Assembly (NCBI GenBank): GCA_947074335.1
Contig: CAMTPG010000063.1
Coordinates: 1 to 10,910 of the forward strand
DNA length: 10,910 bases
From: an uncultured Parabacteroides sp.
Lineage (GTDB): Bacteria > Bacteroidota > Bacteroidia > Bacteroidales > Tannerellaceae
Reading direction: 5' to 3'
A program made the translations under genes and the position numbers. This document shows, piece after piece, positions 7,884 through 10,910 of this stretch. The notes under the pieces are model-generated. The model was not told the origin of the DNA. It saw only the letters and a program-made list of their open reading frames with translations, and ran no database searches. Position 1 is the first letter of the stretch, and every line of letters begins with the position of its first letter.

Positions 7884-8828
7884 ATGAACAACGGCATCCG
7901 GATACAACAAATCAGTAAATCGTATGGCAGTGTGCAGGCATTGGAGGCGCTCTCTATTGATATTGCGCCGGGCGAACTCTTTGGTCTGATCGGTCCCGAC
8001 GGAGCCGGTAAAACCACACTGTTCCGTATTCTGGTTACACTGCTGCTGGCAGATGCGGGGTCGGCAACCGTTTGCGGACTCGATGTGGTGCGCGATTATA
8101 AGGCGCTGCGGCAGCGTATCGGCTATATGCCGGGTCGGTTTTCGTTGTATCAGGATCTGACGGTGGAAGAAAATCTGAACTTCTTTGCCACACTGTTTAA
8201 AACTTCGTTGCAGGAAAATTATGCGTTGATCCGTGATATTTACGAACGACTCGAACCCTTTAAGCACCGCAAAGCCGGTAAATTATCGGGTGGGATGAAG
8301 CAAAAGCTGGCTTTGTGCTGTGCACTGATTCATAAGCCGGATGTATTGTTTTTGGATGAACCGACTACGGGAGTGGATCCGGTTTCGCGTGTGGAATTCT
8401 GGGATATGCTGGAGCGTCTGCGCAATCAGGGCATTACGATTCTGGTATCGACTCCATATATGGATGAAGCCGCCCGTTGTAACCGTATTGCACTGATGCG
8501 CGAAGGTCGCTGCTTATCGATTGATACGCCGGAACATATCCGGCAGGCTTTCAGCGATGTGTTGATTGCCGTACACGGTACGCCCATGTATCCGCTGCTG
8601 TTGGAGCTGCGACGTTATCCGGGCGTTCATTCCTGCTTCTCTTTTGGCGATGCCCATCATCTGACAATTAGTCAGTCGCAGGCACAAGCCCAAGGCACCG
8701 CCACATTCATCGAAAAGCTGAAAATCCGGTTAACGGAACAGGGCTTTTCTGATATTTCAATAAAAACCATTCCGCCCGGAATCGAAGATTGTTTTATGGC
8801 ACTCGAAGAGCAACCGGCCGGAATCTGA
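7884..8828 (+). CDS. ABC transporter ATP-binding protein, first half of a split YbhF-type pair
   Basis: Cytoplasmic nucleotide-binding subunit. The ATG at 7884 is preferred over the GTG three bases upstream, giving 314 residues. Motifs: Walker A GPDGAGKT (37-44), signature LSGGM (134-138), Walker B VLFLDE (154-159), and D-loop TGVD (162-165). Two switch positions are not canonical. The Q-loop reads YMPGRFSLY with Gly84 where Gln is usual, and the H-loop reads VSTPYMDEA with Pro191 where His is usual. An extra C-terminal segment (about 225-314) resembles the tail found on the first half of YbhF-like proteins. It probably pairs with the ATPase encoded at 8953 and lends it an intact signature. 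YbhF relationship is recalled from family knowledge. Confidence 0.92.
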   Translation: MNNGIRIQQISKSYGSVQALEALSIDIAPGELFGLIGPDGAGKTTLFRILVTLLLADAGSATVCGLDVVRDYKALRQRIGYMPGRFSLYQDLTVEENLNFFATLFKTSLQENYALIRDIYERLEPFKHRKAGKLSGGMKQKLALCCALIHKPDVLFLDEPTTGVDPVSRVEFWDMLERLRNQGITILVSTPYMDEAARCNRIALMREGRCLSIDTPEHIRQAFSDVLIAVHGTPMYPLLLELRRYPGVHSCFSFGDAHHLTISQSQAQAQGTATFIEKLKIRLTEQGFSDISIKTIPPGIEDCFMALEEQPAGI

Positions 8829-8952
8829 TCAATAACCGGATGAAAAACCGAAACAGGCCTGCCGAAGGAAAACGGATTCCATGACGATCGAATTTTATTT
8901 CATCGCCATGAAATTGAAATCGGATGGCGATGTGGTTTATCATCTGCTATAA
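8829..8952 (+). other. Spacer between the two ATPase genes, with micro-ORFs
   Basis: 124 nt separate the two ATPase genes, while the other junctions from tolC to the second permease are 2-11 nt. Two micro-ORFs tile most of it. One at 8840-8884 encodes 14 residues, MKNRNRPAEGKRIP. It overlaps by ATGA a second at 8881-8952, which encodes 23 residues beginning MTIEFYFIAMKLKSDGD. The stop of the second abuts the ATG of the next ATPase. I do not recognise either peptide. They may be chance frames, or a leader coupling translation. Confidence 0.4.
8901..8932 (+). promoter_or_regulatory. Hairpin upstream of the second ATPase gene
   Basis: CATCGCCAT (8901-8909) and ATGGCGATG (8924-8932) form a perfect 9-bp inverted repeat with a 14-nt loop. 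It ends 20 nt before the ATPase start. No T run follows, so it is not an intrinsic terminator. It could be an RNA stem that controls translation or stabilises the downstream message, or a protein-binding site. Confidence 0.45.
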
Positions 8953-9696
8953 ATGAATCGCGTGAAAGTTATAGAAACAGATCAACTCACAAAAACCTTC
9001 GGACGGTTTACAGCCGTCGATCACATCAGCTTTGAGGTGAATCAGGGGGAGATTTTTGGATTTCTCGGAGCGAACGGCGCCGGAAAAACAACAGCTATCC
9101 GTATGCTCTGCGGACTGCTGGAACCCACGTCTGGAACTGCCAGAGTGGCAGGTTTTGATGTGTATAAAGAATCCGACCGGATTAAACGGAATATCGGATA
9201 TATGAGTCAGAAGTTCTCTTTATACGGCGATCTCAAAGTATGGGAAAACATCCGGCTTTTTGGCGGAATCTACGGACTCACCGATAAACAGATTGCGACG
9301 AAGAGCGACGAATTGCTCGATCTGCTCGATCTGAAAGCCGAACGGAATACGCTGGTAGAAGCCCTGCCGCTGGGTTGGAAGCAAAAGCTGGCCTTTTCGG
9401 TAGCCGTGATTCATGAGCCGCGCATCGTCTTTCTGGATGAACCGACTGGCGGTGTGGATCCGGTTACCCGGCGGCGATTCTGGGAGCTGATTTATCAGGC
9501 TGCCGCACGCGGGATAACCATTTTTGTAACCACCCATTATATGGATGAAGCCGAGTATTGCGATCGTGTTTCGATTATGGTGGACGGGCGTATCGAAGCC
9601 CTTGATCGTCCCGATATACTGAAAAATCAATTCCATGCCGAAACCATGGATGAAGTATTTTATGCGCTGGCGCGCAAAGCAACGAGAGGAGAGTAG
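8953..9696 (+). CDS. ABC transporter ATP-binding protein, second half of a split YbhF-type pair
   Basis: Cytoplasmic ATPase subunit of 247 residues, the usual size for a single nucleotide-binding domain. Walker A is GANGAGKT (39-46), the Q-loop is canonical with Gln86 in YMSQKFSLY, Walker B is IVFLDE (158-163), the D-loop is GGVD, and the H-loop His195 in TTHYMDEA is intact. The signature is altered: LPLGWKQ (138-144) replaces LSGGQ. This LPLG variant is, from recall, characteristic of the second half of YbhF/RbbA-type proteins. Together with the upstream subunit it should form a heterodimer with one competent and one degenerate ATP site. The permease follows after 3 nt. Confidence 0.93.
   Translation: MNRVKVIETDQLTKTFGRFTAVDHISFEVNQGEIFGFLGANGAGKTTAIRMLCGLLEPTSGTARVAGFDVYKESDRIKRNIGYMSQKFSLYGDLKVWENIRLFGGIYGLTDKQIATKSDELLDLLDLKAERNTLVEALPLGWKQKLAFSVAVIHEPRIVFLDEPTGGVDPVTRRRFWELIYQAAARGITIFVTTHYMDEAEYCDRVSIMVDGRIEALDRPDILKNQFHAETMDEVFYALARKATRGE
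9687..9691 (+). promoter_or_regulatory. Shine-Dalgarno-like site for the first permease
   Basis: AGGAG inside the end of the second ATPase gene lies 8 nt before the GTG at 9700. It supports that non-ATG start. It is noteworthy because the other genes here show no such site, as is usual in Bacteroidota. Confidence 0.5.
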
Positions 9697-9699
9697 CCT

Positions 9700-10833
9700 G
9701 TGAAACAGTTTATTGCATTTGTAAAAAAGGAGTTTTATCATATCTTTCGAGATCAGCGAACGGTGTTGATACTGCTTATCATGCCGATTGTGCTGATTGT
9801 GCTGTTCGGATATGCCATTACTACCGAAATCCGGCGCGCACCGATTGCCGTGCTGGATATGGATCATAGTGAGATTAGCGGAAAGATTACAGCCTGTCTG
9901 GATGCCAGCGATTATTTTGATCTGGCTTACGAAGTTCGGAATATCGGTGAGGCACAACAACTTTTTCGCGAAGGTAAAATCAGAATGGCAGTGGTGATTC
10001 CTGATAAATATGCTTCAGCCTCGCATCCGCAAGGTGCAATCCAACTGCTGGCTGATGCCAGCGATCCGAACGAAGCCACCCAGCTCACAGCCTATGCCAC
10101 GGCTATTATCACACAATGGGCGGCTGCCAACCGATTGCCGCGGCCGCAACTTGATACCGACCAGACCATTGCCCTTTATGGCGCTCCGCAGGGAATTCGT
10201 GCAGACGTACTGCTGCTTTACAATCCACAGATGCTGGGTGCCTATAATTTTGTGCCCGGCGTGATGGGATTGATTCTGATTTTGATTTGTGCCATGATGA
10301 CATCGGTCGGAATTGTGCGCGAAAAAGAAACGGGCACTATGGAGGTTTTGCTGGTATCGCCGGTTAAACCGATTTATATTATTCTGGCCAAAGTAACGCC
10401 TTATCTGGTAATCAGTATGGTGAATATTGCCACCATTCTGTTGCTGGCCCGCTTTCTGCTTGGTGTGCCCATTGCCGGCAGTCTGGCTCTGCTGATTTTT
10501 CTTTCGTTGCTTTATACACTGGTGGCACTCTGTCTGGGCATCCTGATTTCTACCATTGCCGATTCGCAACAGGCAGCCATGCTGATCAGTTCGATGGCTC
10601 TGATGCTGCCGGTTATGTTGCTGAGCGGCATGATATTTCCGATCGAAAATATGCCCGATATCCTGCAGTGGGTTTCAAATATTGTGCCGGCGAAATGGTA
10701 TATATCTGCCGTAAAGGATGTTATGATTAAGGGTTTGGGATTTAGTGCCATTCAGAAAGAATTGGGAATTCTGGCTCTGATGGTGCTGGTGCTGGTTGCG
10801 ATTAGTGTGAAACGATTTAAAATCCGTTTGTAA
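9700..10833 (+). CDS. ABC-2 type transporter permease (YbhS/YbhR-like)
   Basis: Inner-membrane permease half of the efflux pump, 377 residues. It begins with a cytoplasmic EFYHIFRDQR motif, then TM1 at about 21-41. A large extracytoplasmic domain follows (about 42-180; IAVLDMDHSEISGKI, then VVIPDKYASA), typical of the ABC2_membrane_3 group. Five more hydrophobic segments lie at about 185-205, 225-252, 258-284, 292-313 and 354-370. A conserved VREKETGTMEVLLVSP coupling segment (206-221) and an IFPIENMPDILQW loop (312-324) also fit the family. The GTG start is supported by an upstream AGGAG and by alignment of its first residues with the start of the next permease (KEFKQIRRDK). It should dimerise with that second permease and exchange substrate with the adaptor and outer-membrane channel. 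Confidence 0.92.
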   Translation: MKQFIAFVKKEFYHIFRDQRTVLILLIMPIVLIVLFGYAITTEIRRAPIAVLDMDHSEISGKITACLDASDYFDLAYEVRNIGEAQQLFREGKIRMAVVIPDKYASASHPQGAIQLLADASDPNEATQLTAYATAIITQWAAANRLPRPQLDTDQTIALYGAPQGIRADVLLLYNPQMLGAYNFVPGVMGLILILICAMMTSVGIVREKETGTMEVLLVSPVKPIYIILAKVTPYLVISMVNIATILLLARFLLGVPIAGSLALLIFLSLLYTLVALCLGILISTIADSQQAAMLISSMALMLPVMLLSGMIFPIENMPDILQWVSNIVPAKWYISAVKDVMIKGLGFSAIQKELGILALMVLVLVAISVKRFKIRL

Positions 10834-10835
10834 GT

Positions 10836-10910
10836 ATGAAATTGAAATATTTGCTCGAAAAAGAATTCAAACAGATCCGAAGAGATAAGTTTCTGCCGAA
10901 GATTATCTTT
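10836..10910 (+). CDS. Second ABC-2 type permease, N-terminal fragment (runs off the window)
   Basis: An ATG 2 nt after the preceding stop opens a frame of 25 codons that is still open at the window edge. Its sequence, MKLKYLLEKEFKQIRRDKFL, matches the cytoplasmic opening of the first permease (KKEFYHIFRDQR): a basic-acidic helix ending in R-D just before TM1. Two tandem permeases are expected in YbhS-YbhR-type operons, so this is very probably the partner subunit. Only the first cytoplasmic residues are visible. Confidence 0.8.
   Translation, partial: MKLKYLLEKEFKQIRRDKFLPKIIF

Noticed and set aside
8901..8932. Hairpin read as an intrinsic terminator between the ATPase genes.
   Set aside because: No T run follows the stem and essential pump genes lie downstream.
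9220..9960. Minus-strand open frame of 246 codons spanning the second ATPase and permease.
   Set aside because: It crosses two strongly supported genes, is rich in His, Ile, Asn and Gln as antisense translations often are, and shows no family motifs.

Overview
The window looks like chromosome from a member of the Bacteroidota, most likely Bacteroidales. The inference rests on secreted hemicellulose-degrading enzymes with Bacteroides-like motifs, starts preceded by A/T-rich sequence rather than Shine-Dalgarno sites, a TAnnTTTG-type promoter element, and an efflux operon layout typical of the phylum. All genes lie on the + strand. No stretch longer than 167 bases lacks a gene. I see no tRNA, rRNA, CRISPR array, insertion sequence or phage gene.

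Region 1 (about 74-4749) is a small carbohydrate-degradation cluster: a lipoprotein glycoside hydrolase of family 43, a secreted acetyl-xylan esterase-like CE7 enzyme carrying an extra N-terminal domain, and a secreted family 3 glycoside hydrolase. Spacing is 23 and 51 nt. Together they could remove side chains or xylose/arabinose units, acetyl groups and beta-linked sugars from a xylan-type polysaccharide. No SusC/SusD pair or regulator is in view, so this is either the end of a larger utilization locus or a stand-alone set. A strong intrinsic terminator at 4771-4802 closes it.

Region 2 (about 4807-10910, running off the right edge) is a drug/solute efflux operon: a TetR-type repressor, a TolC-type outer-membrane factor, a lipoprotein HlyD-type adaptor, two separate ABC ATPases, one complete ABC-2 permease and the first 25 codons of a second. 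This matches the E. coli YbhG-YbhF-YbhS-YbhR arrangement, with the fused YbhF split into two genes and with its own TolC and TetR. Nested palindromes lie on the predicted transcription start of tetR, which suggests autorepression. The tetR-tolC gap shows no terminator, so the whole set may be one transcript.

The most informative details are these. The two ATPases are degenerate in complementary places (Q- and H-loops in the first, signature motif in the second), so an ATPase heterodimer would have one competent site. The 124-nt gap between them, in an otherwise very tight operon, holds a perfect 9-bp hairpin and a micro-ORF that abuts the second ATPase start. I found no convincing evidence of a wholly new system.
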